Shown here: piece after piece, positions 1-12,649 of the stretch | Position numbering within the stretch: position 1 is the stretch's first letter | Layout: each line of letters opens with the position of its first letter | From: Timema cristinae | Lineage: Eukaryota > Arthropoda > Insecta > Phasmatodea > Timematidae | Direction of reading: 5' to 3' | DNA length: 64,000 nt | NCBI GenBank assembly: GCA_039000515.1 | Contig: JBCFYV010000252.1 | Span: forward strand, 29,447-93,446 | Notes under the pieces: model-generated | What the model saw: the letters and a program-made list of their open reading frames with translations, nothing else | Database searches by the model: none | What the model was told of the DNA's origin: nothing | Made by a program: the position numbers and the translations under genes

Positions 1-2137
1 ACACCCGGGCCACCGCCACCTGACCCCAGACGACAGTTAACCTTTTAAAATTGAACGGGTACCCAGCTTTAAAAATGGCCGTTGTTTTTGTTGCTTGCTA
101 GAGCAGGGAAACGAGCCTTATCTCCAAATAGATTAACTTGTACCTCAACTGGGAAGTGGGGGGGCTAGTTTCCTCGCCCGGATGCTCCCAATAAACAGAA
201 TAAAGAGAGGGAAACAACTCTCGGGGGTAAAATTTTGGGGAGGGAAGGCAAGATTAAACAAAAGCCAAAAAATTAAATTCAATCACATTGGGGGCCATCC
301 AATTTTTGGGGTAACTTTAATGAAGTGTTTTGGGGGGGTTAAATTTTAAATTTTATCACAATATTAACCCTTAATGGTGTTTGTGCGGGGGGAAAATAAC
401 AACCTTTCTTTTTATGTCGTTTTTTTTAATTTTCTGGGGGAAAGGGTTGCATTGTTTTGAAATATATCTAATGGCATAAATTATTTTTTTCCGGGATAAA
501 GATAAAAGAACTTTTAATGCGCGTAATTTACAGACTTTTCCCGTTCAAAAAAGGCATTCCCGAATTTATCTATCAAGTAGTTGAGAACTTCATCTTAGCG
601 TACGGGGAAAAAGTGATTAGTAAAAGACGAAGAACGGGAAGTGAGAGCCAACACAAATGGTCGCCGACAAAATTTCCGGACCTACTAAAGACTAAACTTA
701 CCCACACCCTTGCCCACACCAAACAAGACTAGAATTATTATTTGTTGGTTACCGACAAAGTGGGGTAGTTCCCTTTTCACAAAATTCGAGGTAGAAGCGA
801 AAATTTTCCCTTTTTTACACCTTTGTTGAGACTACACCTTGAGAGGCCCCAAACCTGATTTCTTTGCAACAGCTTCACAATAGAAAAACAAACCTGATTG
901 CTTCAAAAATTTTTGATTTTGGCCACAAATCACCTTTTAATATCCCACACTTTGTTCTAATTATAAAATTTTCTTTAGCTAATTGAAAAACTAATTCTGA
1001 AAACCAAATTGCCCGGGGGACCCAATTTCTAAACACTTAACTACCCAAAGCCGCCCATGCCCAGAGTCACTTCACTCATATCTAAGGCAACCATGATGGA
1101 CCCATTTTAGGGCTTCCAAAATAGTCCATCTCAGCCCCTAGAGCCAATTTCGAATTTCTATTTTCCTTTTGAAAAAGCTCTTTAAGAAAACACACAATTT
1201 TAAAAAAATTTGAAAACTTCCTTACTTACGAGTTTAATTGAAAATAATTTATAATTTTACTCCAAAGTTTACTCGGTTTTTTGTACATAAATTTTTTCTT
1301 TCTTTTTAATAAATTAGTCCTTTACTCTCCGTCTTTTAAATTTCCTTTGGGGGGAGTTTAGGGCTGGGAATTGCAATTATATATTTTTTTTAATAGAAAA
1401 GATTCTAAATTTCAAAAGGAGGCTTGGGGTGTAAAAATTCGCTGAAAAAAAGGAAAGGGCCTTTAGAAAAACCCCGAAAAAAACAAATAAAAAAATAATA
1501 ATAATAAAAAAAATAATCACTATTAAATATACAATGTTTTTTTAAAAATTTTAATATATATAAAGCTTTTTATATAATATTAACATTATATATATAAACA
1601 TACATGAATTTTATTACATGGGCCCTATAGAAGGTTTTTTTAATCCAAACAATCAAAATGAATTTTTTAACAAGGAAAATACCTCTTTTAAAACCATGCA
1701 CTTTCTTTAAAAATATGCAATCCTTTAAAATTGTATTTGTCAATTTAGGGATAATTTAAAAAAAGCAATTGAACTAAATTAGGAAAAAAATATAGTTTTA
1801 TTATTAAGGGAAAATTTTATGAAAATTACTGGATAGTAAACCCCATTATATCAAAAGGGTTTATTCTCGCGGAGACAAGGGGGTCAACTTTTTTCTAATC
1901 AAAGACCTTTTCGGGGTGGGACTTGTCTATATACAGACCAGTTAAACTTTCTAAGAATATGGGTTTTTTGGGCAAAGGAAAAAATTCCCCAACGTGAAAA
2001 TATGGTTTTAAAAATCTCTAAAATTTTGGGAAAAATTAGTAATTAAAAAAAAAATCTTCTTTTTCCCTTTTAAAAAAAAAGTAAGGATTAAGTGAAAGCT
2101 TTTCACCAAAAAAGACATGATCAGATGAAAAATTTCG
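1..2137. other. Low-quality AT-rich DNA, no gene recognised
   Basis: I see no gene here. The stretch is AT-rich with many homopolymer runs of four to nine G, A or T, which is typical of an unpolished long-read consensus. The only open frame of note (517-732, plus) has no recognisable motif and could be chance. Any older element that might be here would be hidden by the base errors. Confidence 0.6.
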
Positions 2138-2300
2138 TGACCTAGCAGTGACATGTACAATAACACTTTACCTACAGTGACACTGTACAGAGTGACACAC
2201 GTTACCTAGCATGACACTGTACAGAGTGCACTTTTTACCTAGCAGTGACACGACAAATGACAAATTTTCGTGACCAGCAGTGACCTGTAAAACCAGGTTA
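2138..2300. repeat. Degenerate tandem repeat, about 34 bp x 5
   Basis: About five head-to-tail units begin with ACCTAGCAGTGACA or a close variant, each followed by a TGTACAGAGTGAC-like segment. Unit length varies from 31 to 36 bp, at least partly because the base quality of this part of the window is poor. Confidence 0.65.
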
Positions 2301-3339
2301 TTGACATTAAATAAAAATTTTTACCTAAAACAGGAAAAAAAACAAAATTAAGAAGGGGGACCAACCTCACTTTTTAGGGCCCAAACAACCAAAGTCAGTC
2401 TCGAAATGTTTCGATGTTGCTGCAGGTGTTTATCTGATCTGGAACCGAACAATAACAAAACGCACGGGAAAAAATTTAAAACGGAGGTGTATAAAAGACA
2501 CCCCCCCCTGGCCAGCGGCTATTGTTTTTATAAAAATTTGGGGGGGGGGGAGGTTAAATTTTTAACGAGGAGAGAGGGTATAAGGGGAATAAGATACGTG
2601 ATTTTTCTTTTAAAGAATGAACCTCAAAATTTATTGAAATCTCCCTCATAATCTTATAATAAAAAATTTCAGTATAATTTCATTACGGTGACTTATTTTA
2701 AACTGAAATTTTGATCTCTCATTGGCGGGGGAAACGTTCTTTCAAATTATTTTTACCTTTTTTGGGTGATAAATGCCCTCACACGTAAAAAGGGCACCAT
2801 CCGAAGGTGGGGGTTTGACTGCCGGGTATTGTACTGGGAAATTTTTCCCCACAATGGTAGATTTTCCTAGCGTAAAACACTTTCGTGCGAGGTCGACGGG
2901 AGATTGTTATTCAATTTATATCCACGAAATTCCCACAAAGAATAATGGGTTCCCAGTAAGGCTACCGGTTTCTCCATTGGGTTCCAGGCCTGGGGCTGAA
3001 GAGTTTATTAACAATGTGGGCCCATGTGTGAGGATTTGGGGGCAGGGATCTCCCCTTTGGGTATCATTTTTGTTTTCACACCTTTTAAACCATTTTTTAT
3101 CATCCTTTTAAAGCCCTTTACACTTTTGGTCAACATCTACCGGCCAATTGTTCGTTGAGACCTACAAAACATTAAAAGCTAATACCGTTCTGTCACTTGG
3201 CATATTTTTTTTTAATTTCAATATTTATATTTATATAAAAAGCATCACCTGTTAATTTTCTACGTAATATTTAACTTTTACCTAATACAGGGATGAAAAG
3301 GGTTGAATTTAGAAAAAGATACCCAAAGGCGTGGGGGGG

Positions 3340-3455
3340 GAAAATGCAAAACCTTTTTGAAAAACCCACCCTCTACACCCGAAAGAGATTCAAACCTCAA
3401 TTCCCGTCATGGGCAGTCTAGTCTTCTTCGTTTTAACCCATTGGCCCCCGAATAA
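3340..3455 (-). repeat. tRNA-derived SINE-like fragment (SINE-B family)
   Basis: Read on the minus strand, the sequence has a pol III box-B-like core GAGGTTTGAATCTC followed by CGGGTG and a GGG/GGT-rich stretch, preceded by GACTAGACTGCC. The same order of blocks appears in the cleaner copy at 21285-21400, so I group them in one family. Base errors hide the ends, and no target-site duplication is visible. Confidence 0.5.
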
Positions 3456-5959
3456 TTCGTTTAAAAATTTTGGTCAAACAAAACAGCGAGAAACCCAACC
3501 AGCCAACTCCCTCCCTCCAACGTTTTTGCGAAATTTTTTTGTGACTTTTATCTTAAATGAGTCCAGCGACAAATGACAAAAGACGGATAATGCTTCCCCT
3601 CTTTGCGATAGCAGGTGCAACTTCCCAAAACATCTTCACCCCCCCGGGGGATAACACACAGTCACTCTTGCTGTTCGTGCAACATTTTAATGTTAAGGTA
3701 TTTACACGTAGTTATAAACACAGGGGTTAACAACACACGTTAGACAATAGTTTAACCAGTTCAGCACATTTTACCAGGGCCCCAAAATTTGATCGGAACC
3801 CATGCAAGAATAACCATTTGGCTCTTTGTACCTCAGGGCTTCGGTTTTTTTGCAAGGAACCAAAACCTGTGGGGTTTATAAAAATTAGACTAATTTTTAG
3901 TATTAAAAAAATTTAAATTCGATTGGAAATAAATCTTTCGATATAAAAACTGTTTAAATTGTTTTCAAAAGAAAATAAGTCACTTCAGGGGGCCCCCATG
4001 GTTAAGGCTCATTTTGGTTTTAAAAGGCCTACTGATAGGGGATATTGGGTTCAGATCTAGTCGGGTCTACTAAGATGTTCCTTTTATAAAGGGGTTTCCC
4101 CACTCTTTTCCGGTGAATTTGGGGTATAAACCTCAAAATGCTTTCTTTTTAAAAACCCTACCCCTTTAGAGTAATATATATGTTAAGGCCTAACATTTAG
4201 TAAGACCGGTGATAAAAAAAAAACAAAAACACATAAAAAATTTTCCTTGGGGCCTCTAGAAGCATTCTGAAACCCCCCAAACTTTAAAATGATGGAAACA
4301 ATGGAAACAAAAAATACTTTTTGGGTTGATGGAATTTGGAACAAGAAACGGAACCTTAAGTAATATTTCCCGTCCTCGGGAAATATACTGGACTGCCCAA
4401 GACAAGGGATTGGGTTTGGGGAAATGGAGGGTTTGGGTGTTTTAGGGGGTTTTCAAAAGGGTTTTTTTCCACTCCCCCTCCAAGAAAATTGGGGTAACTT
4501 TTTAAAAAAATTTAAATTTATTTTTTTAAACTCAACCTTCTTACCCCTAACACATTAGAGTAATGAATAATAGGCGTATAACCCAATAGAAGTCAACGCT
4601 AAAAATAAAGTTAAAAATAAACTGAGAGCATACAAATTTGGTGACTAATCAATATTTCATTGGTATTGTTGGGGTTTTAACTGCTAGTTATCTACTACCT
4701 CCTCCCTTAAAGCCCCTGGCCAGCTGCTAGCTTTTTCCCATAGTCTGTCTGACTGCCATCTCCCGTACCAGCCAAGATAGAGAGACCCCAAAAAACCCCC
4801 CCCCCAGTCTAAAGATCACCTTTCATAACGAGCTATGGAACACATGTTCCAGTGTTGCCCCTGGCTGTTTATCTTCTCCTTCAAGCAAACTCCTTTTTAG
4901 TCCCGTATCACTCCTCTTTTAAAAAACTAAAATAGTAAGATAAAATAATAAATGTGTTCCACTAGCACTCCTCTAACAGTTCCACACATGTTTAACAATC
5001 CCTGCATGTTTCTTTCGCATATCAGCCCCAAAAATTAAAAATTACCTTCGTTTCCTTTTGTACGGGGGCCAGATAGAGGGAAAAAAAGGGATAGAAACAA
5101 AAAGAGGGTTTGGGGGAAACAGGACACTACAAAAAATTGGGGAAAAAAAAACATAATGAATGATACATTGCAAAATATACAATACTACTTTAAGTTTGGT
5201 CTTTCCTTTTTTCTTTTTTACTTTGACTCGGTTTTAAAACAAACCTATAAAACAACATTGGGGTGGTAGGCCATCTTCGATTTTTTAAAATAAGTCAAAA
5301 ATAGATGGGCCTAAAAAACATTATAATTTTTTATACACGAGTTGACAAAAGTGTACCAAATGTTTTTTCAGTTAAGCTTTTTTTTAAGCTAGTTGACTTT
5401 AGGACAACTTAGTTTCATAACTTAAATTTTTTAAGCCAGTATTTACTTAAAATATATTTATTTTTTTTTGTCCCCGGAAACCCTCACTATAATTGTTTAA
5501 TTTAACTAGAGTTGATTTTTTCATATCAAATTTAAAATATTTTAAAATTATTTCAACACTTTAATGTTCCGAACGCAAAAAATGGCCAATTTTTAAAAAT
5601 ATAGGGGTGCGACTCTACTCTTTAGTCCTTGAACCCAAGAGGGGTAATACATTGCCCCAAAATACACGTCCTCAATTCAAATAGTCAGAAAAGTTTGAAC
5701 TACTAAGTTTTAAATTGATGTTTTGGTAGCTATTGTTTAAATAAGAACCCCCCACCCCAAAATTTGGGTATCTATGAAAAGATGTATAGCTACCACAAAG
5801 GGACCTCATTAAAAACATAGTACTAATAACCCACAGTAACCATTTGCTCCGAATAACAAATCAAACCCGGGACCCTCAAATTAAATAGACAAATACAAAT
5901 AGAAGGGTAATTTGGGAAAAAATGTAGCTACTTTTGTTTTGAGGGATAAGGGGAAACAA

Positions 5960-6050
5960 TTCAAGAAAACTACCCAATACACCCGGCTGGGATTCAAACC
6001 CCATTTTTTCCCTTTCCCCCATCAACCCAGTCTCACAAAGTGACGCATTA
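5960..6050 (-). repeat. tRNA-derived SINE-like fragment (SINE-B family)
   Basis: On the minus strand a box-B-like GGGTTTGAATCCC is followed by CGGGTGTATTGGGTAG and a TTTTCTTG stretch. This matches the layout of the copies at 3340, 21285 and 44400. Only the second half of the tRNA-like head can be followed with confidence. Confidence 0.45.
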
Positions 6051-6339
6051 AACGTCTTTTGGGTAAGAAAATGCTGTACATTTCCAAAATTTCTTCAATG
6101 GGATAGGACCAAAATTTCCAGGCACTGGTAATCAATTTGTTTGCCCTTTTATTATTTATAAATCTTACTTTTTGTTTGTGACTAAAATAACCCATCAAAA
6201 ATTAAAACCCCCTAATAGAAGATTATTTATTTTTTCCTTTGACACACTTTAATTTTAGCTTTGTGACCTGATTAGACCAACCTTTTTATTAGGTTTCTTC
6301 TTAAGACATTTTCCTTTTATTTTGTCAGTGAAACTTGGG

Positions 6340-7640
6340 CCTCCGAACCCCCTGTCCCCTGCCTTCTCCTTCGCTCCGAGACATTTTTCTTTTTCTTAAA
6401 GTATCTAGAGAAACCTCCGTTCCCTCAATTTTTCCTTCTATTATGTCATGCAGAAGACAGTTCCCCAAAGGATTGTCCATTCATTTGCTTTGTCCGAAAA
6501 ATCACATCCAAAATGACTCTTTTTTCACCCACATTTCTAAAGACTTCATTTGTCACACGCTGTCCCCGGGACCTCCAGTTTTCTCGAAAACAATTTAAAA
6601 ACCTTTCAAATATTTATTTTCCATATTCTTTAAGAGTTTAATTTTTCTGCTCTATACAGGCGGTCTAAAATGGTTTTTCCCATCGCTTTTTCCTCATCCC
6701 AAACTCAACCTCTGTCAGCAAAAACCCCTTTTCTTGTAAAAGTTCCTTGTTGAGGGGCAAATTTTGACCTAATTTCTTTAGTGCAGTACTTCTTGTCAGC
6801 AAACTTCCCAGGTATTTAAAATCTTTTGTTTTACAACTCCGGGTTTCCAAAATGTTTTTAAAAGCACCTTCATTTTTTGGAACACAACACTTTTGACTTC
6901 AAAATTTTTGATCCCATCCATTCTTCTCCCTTCTCCACTAGCCATCCATAATTTTCTGCAACTCTTCTTTATTTTGGAAAATGCTAGAGCATCTTATTTT
7001 TTTGTGGGGGGAAGCGTCCTCCATTCTAAATTCCCACGCCCCTCTAGGGATTACCTACCAGCCCCCACCATAAAGTTGAACAGACGGGTACAACACACCC
7101 TACTCACTCCTCTACCACCCTTACCTGTTGATCTCTCCTTCTACACCTCGCCTTCCCTCAGTCCAGGTTGGGTTTTTAAATCACCTTCAGTCCTTTCATT
7201 ATGCCGACTTTTTGATATTTCCGTCATTTCTTCCATTTCCTCTATCATCCCTTTGCCAGTAAATTAAACCAATGTAACCACTTCCTTACTTCCATCACTC
7301 TTTCTAAAATTTATTCTCAGCACCACAGCACTCTGGTTTTTTTTCCATTTCGAATCCAAATGGCTTTTTTTTCCATCACACTTTCTATTTCATTTCCATT
7401 CGCCTTTTAAATTTATTCTTGCCACATATTTTCCACATGAAAGATGGGTGAAGTCCTGTAAAAACGCATTATTGCCTTGCTTCTTTTTCATTGGGGTCGC
7501 CATGTTTGCATCTAGAAAACCTTGGGTCATTCTCCTTTTTTGTATATCCTTTTTTATAATATATTTAAGAGCCATTATTCAGGGGTTTTCCATTCCTTCA
7601 AAAGGCAGCTGGACGTCATCATCCCAAATAGCCCTGGGGA
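6340..7640. other. Pyrimidine-rich tract on the plus strand
   Basis: Over about 1.3 kb the plus strand is strongly enriched in C and T (many TTCC, CTTC and TCTT words). This opens long frames such as 6893-7267 (plus, Ser/Leu/Pro-rich) that carry no domain. I treat these frames as a composition effect, not genes. No clear tandem period was seen. Confidence 0.5.
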
Positions 7641-8539
7641 GTCAAAGTACGCGATAGATTTTTAGTTAATTAATATTTAATTTTTTTGGAGTAAAAAACT
7701 TTTAAAACATTCAAATTTATATTAAAAGGTCATATTTTTACTGAGAAATTTTTTTAAAAAAAAAAGGGGTAATTTTCCCATAAGTGTTCACTTCCAAAAA
7801 ACATTTTGTTTTTTATTTTTTTGGGTGTAAAAACTTTAAAAAGCCACAAGGGGGTACAAAAAGTAGAATTTTTAATTATATATTGTAAATATATAAGAAT
7901 AATCACCTACTTATTGTACCCACTTAGTGATGAGTTTGTGTTCTGTCATATTTTTCTGAAAAAAAGGGAAAGAAAAAAGGGTGACTGCAATCAAAGAAGA
8001 GTTAGATGTATGGGACTATTGCAAAGAATAATTTTGTATCAAAGAGGAAAAAGGCAGTACATCAAAGTGGTAAAAGCCAACATTTTTTTAAGGGTTGAAG
8101 CGTGTGTTTGTCAGGAAACACAGAAAAGGGTAATGCGCTTGGAAGGATAACTAGGAAAGTTATGGGTAGCTCGCGTGGACAGATAGAATAAAGAATCTGA
8201 GTATGCGGTTTGAAAAGGAATCCAACAAGTAAATAAAAGAAGTTTCAAAGTGGTTGGGCAGTTGAAGGATGAGTAAGGATCGAGTGATGACACAAATAGA
8301 GAAGGTAAGAATGGACACAAAAGGAAGATGGGCCTGTAAGACGGGTTCCCTTGTTAAACAAATTGTGAAAAAGAAAATAAATAAGAGTTTTAAGAAAAGA
8401 AAACCATACATACTCAGTATTGCTTTTTTGAAGCGATGGGAAAATGAAAAAAAAGGGAACGCTGAAGAAAGTTAGTGAGGATGGTTTAAGTCAAGATTTT
8501 TTAGCTACATGCACAGTTTTCCCACAACCCTTTAAAATA
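7641..8539. other. Purine-rich low-quality stretch, no gene recognised
   Basis: The composition switches to purine-rich on the plus strand, mainly after 7960. Lys/Arg-rich frames (7806-8150 and 8269-8475, plus) follow from this bias. No motif, repeat unit or RNA gene could be supported. Confidence 0.45.
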
Positions 8540-8904
8540 ACGACTGGGGATTTATGGTGGTATGAATGTATTTTTGTATGTTTTGATGGGATGTAGTATG
8601 TATGTATGTTGTATGTATAATTTTGTAGGGATGTATGAATGTATTATGTAGATGTATATATGAGTAGTAATGTAGTATTAAAGTAAAGTATGTATGAATT
8701 ATTATGTATGTATGTATGTATGTGTGGGATGAAGTATGTATGTGTGGTTTTTGTGGTTTAATGTGTGTATGTATGTAAGTATGTATGTATGTATGTATGT
8801 ATGTTTTGTATTTGTTATGTATATGAAAATGTGGTAAAAGTAGTAGTATGTATGGGATGTAATGTATAATTTAAAAGTATTTAGTAAATTTTTGTAATTT
8901 TTGT
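8540..8904. repeat. (TATG)n microsatellite, first block
   Basis: A tetranucleotide array of TATG (ACAT on the other strand), interrupted by base errors or mutations; the longest clean part is near 8765-8812. It ends directly at the T-run (poly-A on the minus strand) that marks the 3' end of LINE copy A, so it is the flanking target of that insertion. Confidence 0.9.
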
Positions 8905-11900
8905 TTTTTTTTTTTTTTTTTTTTTACACTTTTGGAGGGAAAAAACTTTTAAAACACCCCTCATTTGAAAGTGTATGGGCGGGATGTGATTTCCACCCAC
9001 TAAAAAACCCCTCTGCTCTTCCCCGCACAAATTGCAAGGAAACTGGGGCGGAACCACGTTGCATACTTCAACCCATCAATGTTCGTCATATGACGTCCGC
9101 TCCTTTTCACTGGTTTTTTTCTGGGTATTTTTTTTTTAAAAGGGGGCGCTGCATAGCCGATTTCCTTCCAATTTTTTCCCGCGTAGCATATGTTTACTAG
9201 GCTCGGCAGGATCGGGGTCTTGCCTAGTTTGTTTTTGTTTTGGCTCCCGCAGTTTTCCAGCGCTCGCACTCAAAAAAAGGTGCTCACGTCGCGATTCTGT
9301 CCGGGCGTACTTGCACCTCGGGTTGTGTAAGCCCTTTTATATAGATATGCATTAAAAAAGCCCTGTCCCCCTCAGCAGTTGCGTTAGGAAGAAGTCTGTT
9401 TCCCCATGGTTTTTGAGTGATCCCAAACTTTGATGTTCGGGACAGGGGACTGTCCATCTCCTTGTTTCGGCCCTCCCTATTTCCCATTCCTTCTGCGTTT
9501 TTCCGCCCTTTACCTTGCCGCCTCGGCCCCGTTGAGGCCTCTAGTTTTGAGTCATAGATTTTTTTCTCTCTCAAATCTAGTAGGTCGATAGGTGGGGCCC
9601 CCGCATAACCAAACACGCCTCGGACCGTGCGGTAGGCACAGGGCACCCTGAGGGCCCCTCGCCTTTTTACCCGCCGAAACTTTCGGGCCCATAGGGCTTT
9701 TTCTTCAGGATATCTCCCCTATTTCCGCACCGTAGAGCAGGGGTTGAGTGGGGTACTTCCAATAGAACTCTTCCGTTTAGATCGCGGGCCCATTGTGTTA
9801 CCATGATCTCGAAGGGTTTTTAGCTTTTCCCCCTCTTTTTTAGGGCCTTTTTGCTTGCTGGGGTGGAAGGCCTTAACACTGTGTGAAAATTGTATGTTTA
9901 CCTTTTCTCAGACTCTCCCCGTTTTTTTTATTTATGCCGCCATTTTGGGGTCCCAGGGATTCGGAATGATTTCGAGGTCCCCGGTCTTCTGAAGTCGATT
10001 GTGTTTCCAGTGGGTTTTTTGGACTGTAAGGTCAAGGGCTTTGCACAAAGTCGGACTTCGTTTTTTTTTCCTGTGTCGAGAAATTCTGCTCCCATCGGGG
10101 GAGATTTGATTTTTGTAAACCAACTAACAAAGACTTTCTTAAAACGCTAAAACGTTTGATGCTACCGTTTTTGGAACACACTAATCCCTTTCATTGTGAA
10201 AGGAGCGCTCATGGTTAAACGTGGAGGCCCCTTTTTTCCAGAAAAAAACCTTCCCCCAAAATGCCTTTTTCAGGGTTATTGTTGACTTACATCCCAAATC
10301 CCGAGGGTTTGGATTTTCCTGCCTTCCTATTTTGAAATTGAGTGTTGCTTGCAAAAATCAACGTTAATTTTTTGTCTTTTTAAACACGTTTATAGGTTTT
10401 GCGCTTTGCAGCCCTTTAAAAATTTTCTTGAGTACCCGTCATTTCTTTCATTTTCTTTCACAGGCAACCAGAAAGCCTTCAGGCCCCCGACAGAATTGCA
10501 CCCGCTTTACATTTTTCGCCCGGTGTCACAAAAAAGCTTTTGGGCTGTCAACCGCAGGGCTTTGGGCCTCTCCCCAATTTGTCTGTTTACTTTTGGTCTG
10601 GGGTTTAGTTGCCGCCAGGGCCCGTATCCGCTTTTAAGCCCCCCCCCTTACAACTGGGCGGGGATGCAAATTAACCAGGATTTAATGCACCGTTTTTTTA
10701 AAATTTTATTTCCCCGCTTGTTTCGTTTTTTCAAAAACCCGTCGTTGTCCTTTTGGGGTAACCTTGAGATTTGGCTTTTTCTCCAACCCGTTTGGAGCAA
10801 GAAGGGCTTCAGAATTCCCCTTAATGGTAAACTCCTCGACTCCAGTTTGAAATTTCCTTCTTGGTTATAGCGCTCTGAGGTCCGATTTCCAAAACTATTT
10901 GAACGCCTCGAAAACGGGGTTAATCAACCGTTTGTTGGCCCATTTTTTAAGTAGCCCCGTTCTTTTTTGTTTGAAGACTTTTATTCCACAACCGTCTTTG
11001 GGTTCCTTTGGTTTTGACTCCTTGAAAAGGAGGCCCATTGTTCCGCCCTTTTACGGTTTACAAAAAGCCTTTGCTAGTTTTTCTTCTTTTCGTTTCCTGT
11101 GGCTGCTTTTTGGGATTGGACCACATTTCGCTTTCCTGGGCTCACTTTTACCGCTGCGTCATTGGTTTTTCTCTATTCCCAACACTTCCTCCAAATATCT
11201 TTTGGGGTTTTTTCAGTGGGGGGCGGGAAACTCAGTTCTACGTGGATAGCGCCTTTTTTTTTTGGGTTTTTTATTTCCTGCGATGTTTTTTTTGCTTAGT
11301 AAATTCCCAGCTGTGGCTCCAGGAGGGACGCTTGGTGTGACATGTCCCCACCCTTTGGGCAGGTTTTAAACCTTTTAGAGCCGGGTATTGCCCCGTTTTC
11401 AAGGACTTCTAGTTTTTTCTTTCGCCGTGCCATTATTCCTTCCTTGGTGTCACACCCCCGTAATTTTGTAAATCCTCCAAAGGTTTTGGGGCAATAACGT
11501 TAGGTACGGAGGGGTTGTTTCTTTCTCGGTTTTTGGTGGAAAAAAAAGGAGCGTTTTTGGCTTCCACTTTGGGAGGCATTGCTCTCGACTGTTCGTGCCC
11601 TTGACCCCTGTTCATCAGCCCTCGTTCGCTTGACTTTGAATCGGGTTTAGGTTTTTTGGTTTTTCATTTCGTTCCCCCAAATACCAAAGGGAAAAAATCT
11701 GTCCCCCTCCACAAACCCCGATGCTGGATAAGGGGACTTTAAATTTAATATGTGGGGCCGGTGCCCCCAAGGGTTTTTTTCCTTTTTTTTTTGAGGGTTT
11801 TTACCTCTCGCCCCTTCAATTAAGCCTAGCCCCCGTACTCAACATGACCACAGTATTACGGGGGTTTTTCATATAGCATACCAAGAGGGCACGTGTAGGG

Positions 11901-11940
11901 GGAAACATTAAATTTAACCTACGGACGCAACAATTTTCCC
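8905..11940 (-). mobile_element. R1-clade LINE copy A (family 1), 5'-truncated
   Basis: A non-LTR retrotransposon read on the minus strand. Its 3' end is a run of about 22 T on the plus strand (poly-A of the element) abutting TATG repeats, and its 5' end also stops at TATG repeats near 11940. The 3' 1.3 kb aligns by eye, inverted, with copy D at 19492-21082, including the block TVSEAAV/AGAPPIDLL-like protein and the GTGGGTGGAAATC-like 3' UTR. Upstream of about 9900 the similarity to D becomes hard to follow because of base errors, so the endonuclease part is not proven. It is higher in GC than the surrounding host DNA. Confidence 0.75.
9284..9646 (-). pseudogene. ORF2 C-terminal fragment of R1-clade LINE copy A
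   Basis: The minus-strand reading contains CAYRTV, then AGAPPIDLL, then a YDSK block, and further on LMHIYIKG. These occur in the same order in copy D, where they lie between the reverse transcriptase thumb and the C-terminal CCHC motif. In R1-clade proteins this region connects the polymerase to a nucleic-acid-binding zinc knuckle. The knuckle itself is scrambled here by frame changes near 9300. The remainder of the reverse transcriptase upstream (9650-10300) is present as DNA similarity but not as a continuous frame. It is a dead or badly sequenced copy. Confidence 0.7.
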
Positions 11941-12565
11941 CCCCTATGTAGTATGTATTAGTATGTGTGTTGTAAATTTTGTTGTATGTGTTTTGTTTAT
12001 GTTGTATTTTTAAGTATTTGTAAAATTTTTTGTATGTATGTATGTTGTATGTATTATGTATGTTGTATTATGTGGTTTTATTATGTGTTTAGTATGTATG
12101 TATGAAAAAGTATGTATTTTGTTGAAAGTAAGTATGTTGTATGATGTGTTAAGTATTGGGGAAGGGAATGTATGTATTATGTATGTTGGTTTTGTATTAT
12201 GAGTATTTTTAAATATGTTTTTAAGATGAAAGTTTTTTATGTAAATGTATGTAGAAATTATGTGTAAAATTTTGTTTATGTATGTGTTGTATTGTGTATT
12301 ATGTTTTGTATGTTATTAAAAGAAATTTTGTATAGTATGGGATGTATGTTTATGTATGTATTTTAATTTTTTTTTATTTTTTTTTAATGTGTATTATGGT
12401 TTAGTATTTATTAGTATTTATGAGTAAGTTTAATATTAATTTTGTTGTATGTATGTTTGTATGTTGTATGATGTATTTGTATGTATGAGTATTATGTAGT
12501 AATAGTTTTTATGTATGATATAATAATTTATGTATTATGTAAAAATTTTGTATGTATTTTGTATG
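11941..12565. repeat. (TATG)n microsatellite, second block
   Basis: About 0.6 kb of imperfect TATG units with many extra T and A. It separates LINE copy A from copy B with no other unique sequence between them. Confidence 0.9.
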
Positions 12566-12649
12566 TTGGAATATTTCAATTCCGACGTACCGAACACAAA
12601 TGTAGAACCCTACCCACAAAACCCCCGGGGGACAGCCCTGACCCCACCT

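Larger units (their letters stand above)
2301..6339. other. Low-quality sequence with two SINE-like pieces, no gene
   Basis: No protein could be recognised. Open frames of 60 to 112 codons occur (for example 2406-2651 and 2773-3111, plus) but show no motif, and the homopolymer errors make them unreliable. Two tRNA-like SINE fragments inside it, near 3.4 kb and 6.0 kb, are listed separately. Confidence 0.5.

Noticed and set aside
6893..7267. 124-codon plus-strand frame
   Set aside because: It is Ser, Leu and Pro-rich because of the pyrimidine bias and lies in unpolished sequence, with no motif.
10349..11340. Long plus-strand frames (up to 173 codons) opposite LINE copy A
   Set aside because: They lie antisense to a minus-strand LINE, are rich in Phe, Ser and Pro from homopolymer T and C, and match no family.
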